Below are positions 1 through 7,721 of a stretch of 21,993 bases of DNA, one piece after another. Every line of letters begins with the position of its first letter. Positions within the stretch are counted from its first letter, which is position 1. The notes under the pieces are model-generated. The model was given only the letters and a program-made list of their open reading frames with translations. It ran no database searches and was not told the origin of the DNA. The stretch comes from Coriobacteriia bacterium (lineage in GTDB: Bacteria; Actinomycetota; Coriobacteriia; Anaerosomatales; Anaerosomataceae), in NCBI GenBank assembly GCA_016938395.1, contig JAFGUS010000197.1:1-21993 (forward strand), in the 5' to 3' direction. Made by a program: the position numbers and the translations under genes.

Positions 1-1
1 G

Positions 2-646
2 TTCCGCTCTCCCGTGCAACCGGTGGAACTTGCGCGTGCGCTCGCCCGTGCCGCAGACGACGGCCGCGCGGTGGGCGTCGGCACCGTGTACGCGCCCACG
101 TCCTACACGGTTGCGCTCTCGCGCGACGACGACGCCAAACTCGGTTCGTTCAAGCCGGTCCTCGCCGGAGAGTTGGCCACGTATCTCACGGATCACGCAC
201 ACGAGCGCGGCTACCTGCTCCCCTCGCGGCCGCAGATCACCTTCACCACCCACGACGACCTGCGCCTCGGCCGCTTCCGCGTGAGTGCCGCGCTCGCCGA
301 GGCCACTCCGGACAAGCCGGCTCCGGCGCTCCGTGAGGATGACGCGCCGGTTGCCGTCGGGATGGCGACGGTCACGCTCGGCGAGGCTGAACACGACGTC
401 GCCCTCCGCGGCAACGAGATGCTCGTCGGGCGGCTCGCCGAGTGCCAGATCTGCCTGCCCGATGCCAACGTATCCCGGCGCCACGCGGCGTTCATCAGCC
501 TCGACGACGGCTGGGCGATCTCTGACCTCGGCTCCACCAACGGCACGATCGTCAACGGCCGGCCGGTGGAGCGCGTCCGCCTGCGCGACGGCGACGTTAT
601 CGAAATCGGCGTCACGCGCATGGTCTACCACGAGCCGAGGCGGTGA
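2..646 (+). CDS. fhaA: FhaA-like protein (DUF3662 + FHA), 5' end outside window
   Basis: The reading frame is already open at base 2, and its residues FRSPVQPVELARAL match the middle of the DUF3662 domain of FhaA. The GTG at 14 is therefore internal and the true start lies left of the window. What remains is 214 residues: most of DUF3662, a short acidic/proline linker, then a C-terminal FHA domain with its phosphothreonine-binding signatures (LVGR, NVSRRHA, DLGSTNGT, DGDVIEIG). FHA domains bind phosphothreonine peptides. In mycobacteria FhaA is a cytosolic adaptor that links PknB phosphorylation to peptidoglycan synthesis, including a phosphorylated MviN pseudokinase complex. The stop at 644-646 is 3 bases before the next start, so translational coupling is likely. 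The family call is secure; the partner protein here is inferred from mycobacteria. Confidence 0.93.
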   Translation, partial: FRSPVQPVELARALARAADDGRAVGVGTVYAPTSYTVALSRDDDAKLGSFKPVLAGELATYLTDHAHERGYLLPSRPQITFTTHDDLRLGRFRVSAALAEATPDKPAPALREDDAPVAVGMATVTLGEAEHDVALRGNEMLVGRLAECQICLPDANVSRRHAAFISLDDGWAISDLGSTNGTIVNGRPVERVRLRDGDVIEIGVTRMVYHEPRR

Positions 647-649
647 CCG

Positions 650-1066
650 ATGATCGACGTCGTACTGCTCTTCGGCAGGATCGTGCTGATCGCGCTGCTG
701 TACTTCTTCCTCTTCGCTGCGGTCAAGACCGGCATCGGTATGGTCGGCACCCGGCAGTCGAGGACACGACGGGGGCTGGCGCTGCGTGTGACCAAGGGCC
801 CGCGTGAGGTGACGGGCGTGACGCTCCCCCTCGAGGGTCCGCTGCTCATCGGCCGCTCCCCCGATGCCGATCTCGTGATCGCGGACGACTTCGTGTCCTC
901 CACGCACGCGCGCATCATGCCCACCGAGGACGGGCTCATCCTCGAGGACCTCGGCTCCACCAACGGCACGCTCGTGAACGGGCAACCTGCCACGCGGCCG
1001 CTGCAGCTCGCCGCCGGTGACGTCATCGAACTCGGACAGAACCGGCTGGAGGTCGTGCGGCTATGA
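650..1066 (+). CDS. fhaB: FhaB/FipA-like membrane-anchored FHA protein
   Basis: This 138-residue protein has one hydrophobic segment at about residues 3-26 (rich in V, L, I, F) that should anchor it in the membrane. A basic linker follows, then a C-terminal FHA domain with the expected landmarks: LLIGRSPDADLVI, the SSTHARI segment and DLGSTNGTLVNG. Those residues form the phosphothreonine-binding face. The mycobacterial homologue FhaB (FipA) binds phosphoproteins at the division site and helps septal wall synthesis; the same job is inferred here from sequence and position. The ATG at 650 comes 3 bases after the previous stop, and its TGA overlaps the next ATG, so it sits in the middle of a tightly coupled operon. 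Confidence 0.93.
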   Translation: MIDVVLLFGRIVLIALLYFFLFAAVKTGIGMVGTRQSRTRRGLALRVTKGPREVTGVTLPLEGPLLIGRSPDADLVIADDFVSSTHARIMPTEDGLILEDLGSTNGTLVNGQPATRPLQLAAGDVIELGQNRLEVVRL

Positions 1067-2154
1067 GCGCACGCCATCAGGAGTGGTTCGCGGGCGACAG
1101 CCACGTGGGTCTCGTGCGCTCCGGCAACGAGGACGCGTTCCTCCTGGCGCCGCCGCTCTTCGCCGTTGCCGACGGGCTCGGCGGTCACCACGCCGGCGAG
1201 GTAGCGAGCTCGGTGGCGATCGACACCCTGCTCGCGCACGCGCCGCGCGACGCCGATGCCAAGGCACTCGGGCGTGCTGCCCGGCGTGCGAACGCGGCGG
1301 TCATCGAGGCCGCCGAGGCGGGGCGCGGTCGCGCGGGTATGGGCACGACGCTCACGGCCGCGATGCTCGACGGGACGCGGATCGCACTCACACACGTCGG
1401 CGACAGCCGCGCCTACCTGCTTCATCTCGGCAGCCTCGAGCAGCTCACCGACGACCACTCGATGGTGGCCGACCTCGTACGCCAGGGTCGGCTCACTGCC
1501 GAGGAGGCGCGCGAGCATCCTAACCGGAGCGTCATCACCCGGGCGCTCGGCTCCGACCGCGACATGCTTCCCGACACGTTCGAGGTCGAGGCGGCCTCGG
1601 GTGACCGGCTCCTGCTCGCTACCGACGGACTCACGGGCCTGGTGACCGATGATCAGATCGAGCGCGTGCTCGGATCGGCGCCGACGCCGGCGGACGCGGT
1701 CGATACACTCATCGACGCGGCGCTCGACGCGGGTGGTCACGACAACGTGACGGTCGTGGTGGTCGACATCGGCAAACCACACGGGAAGGCCGCTCGCTCG
1801 GCCCGCGCCGCGGGCGGACCCCGCTGGGGTCTCAGGCTGTTGTGGCTGCTCGCCCTTGTGGCGGTCGTGGCAGGCGCAGCCTGGGTCGCGAACTCCTACG
1901 CGCGCTCCCGGGCCTACATCGTCGAGGAGAACGGCGTGATCGCCGTCTACGAGGGCGTCCCGGGCAGCTTCGCGGGCATCACACTCAACTGGCCCTCCGA
2001 GGTGACCACGATCCCGGTAAGCGCGCTCGACCCCATCACGGCCACCCGTCTGCGCACCGGCATTCGTTTCGACGGTCTTGCCGCCGCGCTCGCGCGTGTC
2101 GAGGAGTACCGCTCCCGCATCTCGGCGGAGACGACGCCCGCCGTCGCGCCCTAG
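1063..2154 (+). CDS. pstP: PP2C-family Ser/Thr phosphoprotein phosphatase, membrane-bound (PstP type)
   Basis: This 363-residue protein starts at an ATG overlapping the upstream stop as ATGA. The catalytic PPM/PP2C domain covers about residues 8-237. It shows all the metal-binding motifs: SGNEDAF, VADGLGGH (Asp37, Gly38), GMGTTLT, HVGDSRAYLL, LLLATDGL (Asp188) and GGHDNVTVV (Asp227). A basic juxtamembrane stretch leads into one transmembrane helix at about 257-277, then an external domain of about 85 residues. PstP is the usual partner of PknB. It dephosphorylates the kinase and wall-growth substrates with Mn or Mg ions. The neighbours on both sides (FHA adaptors, SEDS-PBP, PknB) support that role. 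The external tail resembles nothing I can name and may sense wall state. Confidence 0.95.
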   Translation: MSARHQEWFAGDSHVGLVRSGNEDAFLLAPPLFAVADGLGGHHAGEVASSVAIDTLLAHAPRDADAKALGRAARRANAAVIEAAEAGRGRAGMGTTLTAAMLDGTRIALTHVGDSRAYLLHLGSLEQLTDDHSMVADLVRQGRLTAEEAREHPNRSVITRALGSDRDMLPDTFEVEAASGDRLLLATDGLTGLVTDDQIERVLGSAPTPADAVDTLIDAALDAGGHDNVTVVVVDIGKPHGKAARSARAAGGPRWGLRLLWLLALVAVVAGAAWVANSYARSRAYIVEENGVIAVYEGVPGSFAGITLNWPSEVTTIPVSALDPITATRLRTGIRFDGLAAALARVEEYRSRISAETTPAVAP

Positions 2155-2164
2155 AGGCCATCAG

Positions 2165-4906
2165 ATGCGCAGCCGCCGCGATACGGAGCTCCTGCTGCTG
2201 CTCGCCGCCGCACCCGCGGTGGTGTTGCTGTTCGTGCTCGTCCACGGTGCGCAGGGCGGGAGTGTAGCGCTCTCGGACATCACCGTCCCGCTCGGACTGT
2301 TCGCCGCGTTCGTTGGGGCGCATCTGGCGGCACGCTTCCTCGCTCGCGGCGCAGACCCGGCGCTCCTGCCCATCGCGTTCGTGCTCTCCGGCACGGGCCT
2401 GGCCTTCATCACCCGCCTCGACCCCGAGCTCGCCTCAAGCCAGGTCCTCTGGGTTCTCGGTGGTGTCGTGGCGCTGGTGGCCACGCTCGTTGCCGTGCCC
2501 TCGCTCGAGCGGCTCGCCCGCTACAAGTACACGATTGCGCTCGCAGGCATCGTCCTACTCGTCTTGCCGGCGCTGATCGGTGTCGAGGTCAACGGCGCGA
2601 AGCTCTGGCTGCGCTTCGCCGGCATGTCGTTCCAGCCGGCCGAGGTCGCGAAGATCTTGATCGTGCTGTTCCTCGGCGCCTACCTGGCCGAGAAGCGCGA
2701 GGTGCTCGCTGTCTCCACCCGGCGCGCGTTGGGCGTGTGGCTACCGCCCGCCAAGCATCTCGGCCCGCTGCTGCTGATGTGGGCCGTGTCGCTCTTCGTG
2801 CTGATCGTCGAGAAGGACCTCGGCTCGAGCTTGCTGTTCTTCGGCGTGTTCCTTGTGATGCTCTACGCGGCAACGGGCAGACCCGGCTATGTCGTGGCCG
2901 GGGGTGGGCTGTTCTCGACCGGCGCGGCCGCGGCGTACGTGATGTTCGCCCACGTCCAGCAGCGCGTGGAGATCTGGCTCGACCCGTTCGCCGATGCGGC
3001 CGGGCGCGGTTACCAGCTCGCGCAGTCGCTGTTCGCACTCGCCGCCGGCCGCCTCATCGGCGTGGGAATCGGCAAGGGGTTGCCCGGCCGTATCCCGTTC
3101 GTGGAGACCGACTTCATCTTCACCGCCATCGCCGAGGAGCTCGGCATGCTCGGTGGTGTTGCCGTCATCATCGCGTTCCTGGCCTTCTCCCTCCGGGGTC
3201 TTGCGACCGCCGCCCGCGCGCGCTCCGATGTGGCCGCTCTCGTCGCCACCGGCCTCGTGGCCACCTTCGCGCTGCAGGCGTTCGTCATCATCGGCGGCGT
3301 CACGCGACTCATACCGCTGACCGGTATCACGCTCCCCTTCGTGAGCTATGGAGGCAGCTCAATCCTCTCCAACTTCATGCTGCTCGGGCTGCTCATGCGC
3401 GCAGGAGACGCCGGCACCGGTAGCGACACACAGATCGCCGTGAGCGGCGGCAGCGGCCTCCTGGGACGCCTCGCACTGACGCGGCGACTGTCTCGCGTAG
3501 GCAGCCTCGTGGCGCTCCTCATGGTCGCGCTCGTGCTCAACCTGACGTACGTGCAGGCCGTGGCCGCCGATTCACTCGCCGCCAACCCTGCCAACTCGCG
3601 CGGACTCGCCGCCGAGATGCGACAGGAGCGGGGCGCCATCATCACGGCTGACGGTGTCGTGCTCGCCGAGTCCGTTCCCGACGGCGTCCTCTACGCGCGC
3701 GCATATCCGCAGGGGGCTGCCGCGGCACATGTGCTCGGCTACTACAGCACCCAGTACGGGCGGGCGGGCATCGAGGCTGCGATGAACGAGGCGCTGGCAG
3801 GCAAGAGCGACTTCGCCACCTTCGCCGACATGATCGAGTCCGCCGCGGGCATCCCTGTACCCGGTAATGATGTTCGCCTCACCATCAACTCGCGCATCCA
3901 GGCCGCGGCCGAGCAGGCGCTCGGTACCAGCCGGGGCGCATGCGTGGTGCTCGACCCGCGGACCGGAGCGGTGCTCGCGATGGCCTCGGCTCCCGCCTAC
4001 GATCCAGGCACGCTCGATGCCGAGTGGGAGGTGCTCTCGGCCGCGGACGGCCCCGCACCGCTCGTGGCGCGCGCCACCGAGAGCCTCTACCCGCCCGGCT
4101 CAACGTACAAGGTGGTCACGTTGGCGACGGCGCTCGCCTCCGAGATCGCCACTGAAGGCACCCGGTACAGCGGTCCCGCCCGACTCGATATCGGCGGCGC
4201 ACCGGTCACCAACTACGGCGGGAGCTCGTACGGAGAGGTCGACCTCAGGAAGGCGCTTGCGAGCTCCATCAACACCGTGTTCGGTCAGCTTGCGGTCGAT
4301 ATCGGAGCGGCACGGCTCGTCAACGGCTCCGCGCAGTTCGGTGTGAACGCCGTTCCGCCGCTCGAACTGCCGGTGGCCCGCTCGCTCATGCCGGTGGCCC
4401 GCGAGATGACCACATGGGAGACGGCCTGGGCGGGCGTGGGACAGCCCGTGGGCGAGCACCCGAGCCCACCCGGACCGCAGGTCACGCCGCTGCAGATGGC
4501 GCTGGTGGCGGCCGGCATCGCCAACGATGGCGTCGTCATGCGCCCCTACGTGGTCGATGCGGTGAGCGACCGGACAGGGAGCATCCTCACGAAGACGACC
4601 CCGCGATCGTGGAAGAACGCACTCGACGCCGCCACCGCGGCGCGCGTGACGGACCTGATGGTCACGGTGGTTGAGAGCGGCTCGGGCAGGCGGGCGGCGA
4701 TTCCCGGGGTGAAGGTGGCCGGCAAGACCGGAACGGCCGAGGTGGGCAAGAGCGTGGCCACACACGCGTGGTTCATCGCGTTCGCCCCCGCCGACAATCC
4801 ACGCGTGGCCGTGGCGATCGTGCTGGAGAACGCGGGCGTGGGTGGGACGGTGGCGGCACCGGCGGCACGCGGGGTGCTTGAGACCGCCCTCGGGGTGACG
4901 GAGTGA
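2165..4906 (+). CDS. rodA-pbpA: Fused SEDS glycosyltransferase (RodA/FtsW) and class B penicillin-binding protein (PbpA)
   Basis: I place the start at the ATG at 2165, 10 bases after the phosphatase stop; the frame stays open further upstream, but only through arginine-rich shadow sequence. The protein has 913 residues. Residues 1 to about 415 are a polytopic SEDS protein with the signatures FQPAEVAKIL, ETDFIFTAIAEELG (Asp316 is the expected catalytic acid) and LTGITLPFVSYGGSS. After a linker of about 25 residues a new membrane helix (about 446-466) begins a PbpA-like class B PBP. It has the three transpeptidase motifs: Ser646-x-x-Lys649 (PPGSTYK), Ser701-x-Asn703 and Lys854-Thr-Gly. The SEDS half polymerises lipid II and the PBP half crosslinks the strands. 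In mycobacteria these are two adjacent genes, rodA and pbpA. Here no stop or start separates them, and both halves keep their catalytic residues, so this looks like a working fusion. Confidence 0.93.
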   Translation: MRSRRDTELLLLLAAAPAVVLLFVLVHGAQGGSVALSDITVPLGLFAAFVGAHLAARFLARGADPALLPIAFVLSGTGLAFITRLDPELASSQVLWVLGGVVALVATLVAVPSLERLARYKYTIALAGIVLLVLPALIGVEVNGAKLWLRFAGMSFQPAEVAKILIVLFLGAYLAEKREVLAVSTRRALGVWLPPAKHLGPLLLMWAVSLFVLIVEKDLGSSLLFFGVFLVMLYAATGRPGYVVAGGGLFSTGAAAAYVMFAHVQQRVEIWLDPFADAAGRGYQLAQSLFALAAGRLIGVGIGKGLPGRIPFVETDFIFTAIAEELGMLGGVAVIIAFLAFSLRGLATAARARSDVAALVATGLVATFALQAFVIIGGVTRLIPLTGITLPFVSYGGSSILSNFMLLGLLMRAGDAGTGSDTQIAVSGGSGLLGRLALTRRLSRVGSLVALLMVALVLNLTYVQAVAADSLAANPANSRGLAAEMRQERGAIITADGVVLAESVPDGVLYARAYPQGAAAAHVLGYYSTQYGRAGIEAAMNEALAGKSDFATFADMIESAAGIPVPGNDVRLTINSRIQAAAEQALGTSRGACVVLDPRTGAVLAMASAPAYDPGTLDAEWEVLSAADGPAPLVARATESLYPPGSTYKVVTLATALASEIATEGTRYSGPARLDIGGAPVTNYGGSSYGEVDLRKALASSINTVFGQLAVDIGAARLVNGSAQFGVNAVPPLELPVARSLMPVAREMTTWETAWAGVGQPVGEHPSPPGPQVTPLQMALVAAGIANDGVVMRPYVVDAVSDRTGSILTKTTPRSWKNALDAATAARVTDLMVTVVESGSGRRAAIPGVKVAGKTGTAEVGKSVATHAWFIAFAPADNPRVAVAIVLENAGVGGTVAAPAARGVLETALGVTE

Positions 4907-4965
4907 GTACGACGTGGGCTCGCACGTGCACCGGGCGCTGGGGGGCGGCCCGGACGCGGATACGG

Positions 4966-4971
4966 TAGAAT
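4966..4971 (+). promoter_or_regulatory. Candidate -10 box for pknB
   Basis: TAGAAT lies 55 bases before the pknB start, in the only sizeable gap of the cluster (4907-5020). It differs from TATAAT at one position. I see no convincing -35 hexamer at the right distance, so this could be weak or activator-dependent. It would give pknB its own transcript in addition to read-through from the upstream operon. Very similar -10 words occur before the tRNA (14093) and the HAD gene (20867), which supports it modestly. Confidence 0.4.
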
Positions 4972-4976
4972 AGGCG

Positions 4977-4992
4977 GACGCTTCTGAGCGTC
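4977..4992 (+). other. Perfect 6-bp hairpin in the pknB leader
   Basis: GACGCT and AGCGTC pair perfectly around a TCTG loop. If the TAGAAT box at 4966 is used, transcription would begin almost exactly at the first base of this stem, so the pknB messenger would carry a hairpin at its 5' end. Such structures can protect a messenger from decay. It is too short and lacks a T-run, so I do not call it a terminator. Confidence 0.4.
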
Positions 4993-5020
4993 ACCGCAGG
5001 TGAGAGAGGGCAGGCCAGAG

Positions 5021-6871
5021 GTGGAAGAACTGACATTCGGACGCAGATACCGCGCCACCGAGAAGATCGGCTCCGGCGGCATGGCCGACGTCTACAAGGC
5101 CGTCGATGAGGTCCTCGGCAGGACTGTGGCGGTCAAGGTGCTGCACGCACGGTACGCCGCCGAGCCCAACTTCGTGGCGCGCTTCCGTCAGGAGGCGCAG
5201 GCCGCCGCCAACCTCTCCCATCCCAACATCGTCAACATCTACGACTGGGGCCGCGACGGTGATACTTACTACATCGTCATGGAGTACGTGAACGGTACCG
5301 ACCTCAAGTCGCTGGTCACAGAGCGCGGACCGCTCGACCCGCTCAAGGCCGCCGAGTACGCAACACAGGTGTGCGCGGCCCTCGGTGTCGCCCACGGGTA
5401 CGACATCATCCATCGCGATATCAAGCCGCACAACATCGTGCTCACGCCCGATGGCGCGATCAAGGTCATGGACTTCGGCATCGCGCGCGCGGGAAACACG
5501 ACGATGACCCAGACCGGCTCGGTGCTCGGCACTGCCCAGTACCTCAGCCCGGAGCAGGCGCAGGGCCGTGCGCTCACGCCCGCATCGGACCTGTACTCTC
5601 TCGGCGTGACCCTCTACGAGATGGTCACCGGCAGAGTCCCCTTCGAGGGAGACACGCCGGTTGCCACGGCGCTCATGCAGGTGAACGACACGCCCACCCC
5701 ACCGCGTCAGATCCGCGGCTCGATCCCGCCGGGTCTGGAGGCGGTCATCCTGCGCGCCATGCGCAAGGACCCGGCGCAGCGGTATTCGTCAGCAGCCGAG
5801 ATGCGTGACGACCTGAAGCGGGTACTCGCCGGCGGGCCAGCAGTGGGCGGGGCATACGGCGGCAGCTCCGAGCCGGACCACACGAGCATACTGCCGCCGG
5901 TGGAGCGCACGGTGGCTCCCCGCCCGAGCGGGGCGCCGCGCGTCATGCCCGTACCCGACCGCCGCACGAGCCCGTGGGTGTGGGTCGCGGTCGCAATCGT
6001 GCTTCTCGCGCTCGGCCTCGGCGGCGCGTACGCGCTCGGCATGTTCGGCAACGGCGGCGTCATCGTGCCCCCGCTCACCGGCATGACCGAGGAGCAAGCG
6101 CAAGCGGAGCTCCTGGCCGCCGAGCTCGACCTCGGCGAAGTGACGACCGAGAACAGCGACACGGTCGACGTGGGCCTCATCATCAGCCAGGACCCCCCGG
6201 CCGGTAACACGGTCGAGAAGGGTGCCGCAATCAACATCGTGGTGAGCGCAGGGATCGCTCAGGTCCAGGTGTCGGACCTTGCGGGCATGACCGAGGCGGA
6301 GGCCATTGATTTCCTGCAGAACTCCGAGGACCTCGACTACAACAGAAGCGTCCGAGAGAACAACTCCGAGGTTCCCAAGGGTCAGGTCTTCCGCACCGAG
6401 CCCGAGGCGGGCGCGATGGTCCCCAAGGGCACCCGCGTGATCCTCTACGTCTCCGAGGGCGTGGCGCAGGTGAAGGTACCCGATGTCACCGGCAAGCCGG
6501 TAGCCGACGCCCGCGCCGACATCGAAGCGGCGACTCTCAAGGTAACGATCACCGAGGTGTTCCACGACACGGTCGCCAAGGGTACGGTCATCTCGCAGAC
6601 GCCCGACGGTGGCGTGCTGGTGGAGGCAGGCTCGACGGTGAAGCTCGAGGTGTCGAAAGGTCCCGAGATCATCATCGTGCCCGAAGTACGGACCGAGACC
6701 GAGGCCCGCGCCAAGGAGATCCTCACCGCAGCCGGGCTCGTGCCAAAGGTGGTCTACGTCGATAGCCCCGATGACGGCATCGTCATCAACCAGTTCCCCA
6801 TCCCCGGCGCATCGGCAAAGCGTGGCGATGTGGTGGAGATCGAGGTCGGCAAGGTCCCCGAGGAGCCGTAG
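5021..6871 (+). CDS. pknB: PknB-type Ser/Thr protein kinase with four PASTA domains
   Basis: This 616-residue kinase has an N-terminal Hanks domain (about 8-270) with GSGGMADVYKA, the ATP lysine Lys39, HRDIKPHN (catalytic Asp133), DFG (Asp151-Gly153), an activation loop rich in threonine (MTQTGS) and GTAQYLSPEQ. A basic/proline juxtamembrane region precedes one transmembrane helix at about 319-341. Four external PASTA repeats start near residues 347, 415, 484 and 550. PASTA domains bind muropeptides or lipid II, so the kinase couples wall state to phosphorylation of growth proteins. I prefer the GTG at 5021, preceded by a purine-rich GAGAGAGGG, over the in-frame GTG at 5000, which has little ribosome-binding sequence. 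No adjacent PknA-like second kinase is present, unlike mycobacteria. Confidence 0.96.
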   Translation: MEELTFGRRYRATEKIGSGGMADVYKAVDEVLGRTVAVKVLHARYAAEPNFVARFRQEAQAAANLSHPNIVNIYDWGRDGDTYYIVMEYVNGTDLKSLVTERGPLDPLKAAEYATQVCAALGVAHGYDIIHRDIKPHNIVLTPDGAIKVMDFGIARAGNTTMTQTGSVLGTAQYLSPEQAQGRALTPASDLYSLGVTLYEMVTGRVPFEGDTPVATALMQVNDTPTPPRQIRGSIPPGLEAVILRAMRKDPAQRYSSAAEMRDDLKRVLAGGPAVGGAYGGSSEPDHTSILPPVERTVAPRPSGAPRVMPVPDRRTSPWVWVAVAIVLLALGLGGAYALGMFGNGGVIVPPLTGMTEEQAQAELLAAELDLGEVTTENSDTVDVGLIISQDPPAGNTVEKGAAINIVVSAGIAQVQVSDLAGMTEAEAIDFLQNSEDLDYNRSVRENNSEVPKGQVFRTEPEAGAMVPKGTRVILYVSEGVAQVKVPDVTGKPVADARADIEAATLKVTITEVFHDTVAKGTVISQTPDGGVLVEAGSTVKLEVSKGPEIIIVPEVRTETEARAKEILTAAGLVPKVVYVDSPDDGIVINQFPIPGASAKRGDVVEIEVGKVPEEP

Positions 6872-6896
6872 GGTTCGCTCACATCACCGAAGATCA

Positions 6897-6927
6897 GGAA
6901 AGCCCGCCTCCTCGAGACGGGCTTTCC
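6897..6927 (+). terminator. Intrinsic terminator after pknB, probably bidirectional
   Basis: A perfect 10-bp stem (GGAAAGCCCG with CGGGCTTTCC) closes an 11-base loop, 25 bases after the pknB stop and 25 bases before the end of the convergent phosphoribosyltransferase gene. Only a short TTGT follows on the plus strand, so T-tract support is modest. The position between convergent genes suggests it serves both directions. Confidence 0.8.
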
Positions 6928-6952
6928 TTGTAGTCCACACGATTGCGCGCGC

Positions 6953-7594
6953 TCACCGGCGCGCCCACGCTTCGGCGAGCAGACGCACCACCTCGGCATC
7001 AGAGGTCTGATCGAAGCGCGCGTAGAACTGCCCCACCGCGTAGAAGCGCTCGGGTTCGGCGAGCACGATCACCTCGTCGGCGATATCGCGCATCTGACGC
7101 GCGCTAGCGGGCGCTGCCACCGGTGCCGCAACCACCACGCGCACCGCGCCGCGGTGCCGTACCGATTCGACCGCTGCCCGCAGCGTGAACCCCGTGGCGA
7201 TCCCGTCGTCGACGAGCAGCACCTCGCGGCCGGCGACCCGGGGCTGCGGGCGGTCACCCCGGTACGCGGTCAGCCGTCGGCCGATCTCGGCCCGGCCCTC
7301 TTCGGCGGCACGGCGGAGAAAGGCCTCGTCGGCGAGCGACGTTGCGGCGCCGATGATGCGCCCACCCTCGTCGATCGCCCCGATTGCGTACTCGGGGTTG
7401 CCCGGCGCTCCGATCTTGCGCACGATCACGACGTCGAGCTCCAAGCCCAGGACGCGCGCCACCTCTGCTGCCACCACCACGCCGCCTCTGGGCACACCCA
7501 TGACGAGCGCGTCAGCGTCCACCCTGCCCCGGAGCGCTTCGGCGAGCCGTCGCCCCGCGTCGTGTCTGTCAGCGAACACCACGATCACCCCCAC
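6953..7594 (-). CDS. Phosphoribosyltransferase family protein (COG1926-like)
   Basis: From the GTG at 7594 the protein has 213 residues, the usual length for free-standing members of this type I phosphoribosyltransferase family. A GGGAAGGA ribosome site lies 5 bases upstream; a second GTG two codons later is also possible, and the open frame further upstream has no family similarity. Visible features are the N-terminal FADRHDAGRRLAEAL, VMGVPRGGVVVA, VIVRKIGAPGNPEYAIGA and the PRPP-binding loop EVLLVDDGIATGFT with the acidic pair Asp129-Asp130. The fold binds PRPP or a nucleotide, but the substrate of this subfamily is not established, so I assign no pathway. It stands alone, convergent with pknB and divergent from the reductase. 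Confidence 0.9.
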   Translation of the reverse strand: MGVIVVFADRHDAGRRLAEALRGRVDADALVMGVPRGGVVVAAEVARVLGLELDVVIVRKIGAPGNPEYAIGAIDEGGRIIGAATSLADEAFLRRAAEEGRAEIGRRLTAYRGDRPQPRVAGREVLLVDDGIATGFTLRAAVESVRHRGAVRVVVAAPVAAPASARQMRDIADEVIVLAEPERFYAVGQFYARFDQTSDAEVVRLLAEAWARR

Positions 7595-7708
7595 GGTGTT
7601 CCTTCCCGCTTGAGTGGACCGCGTGTCGGGCGCGCCGACGACCATGGGCACAGCGGCAGGCTCGTGCGATAGTGAGCGCCGGGCCCGCCCTCGGGTATGA
7701 ACCTCGGC

Positions 7709-7714
7709 AGGAGG
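7709..7714 (+). promoter_or_regulatory. Strong ribosome binding site of the aldo/keto reductase
   Basis: AGGAGG, a full match to the core Shine-Dalgarno sequence, ends 7 bases before the ATG at 7722 and fixes that start. The remaining divergent gap (7595-7708) shows no promoter I can defend; GATAGT at 7668 is only a weak -10 candidate. Confidence 0.8.
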
Positions 7715-7721
7715 TGGCGAC

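Noticed and set aside
625..1782. Long open frame on the minus strand (385 codons) opposite fhaB and pstP
   Set aside because: It lies antisense to two clear genes, has Arg/Glu/Val-rich composition and no recognisable motif. Such frames are common shadows in GC-rich DNA.
2078..2164. N-terminal extension of the SEDS-PBP protein
   Set aside because: The 29 extra residues overlap pstP, are almost all Arg/Pro/Ser, and precede a normal ATG at 2165.
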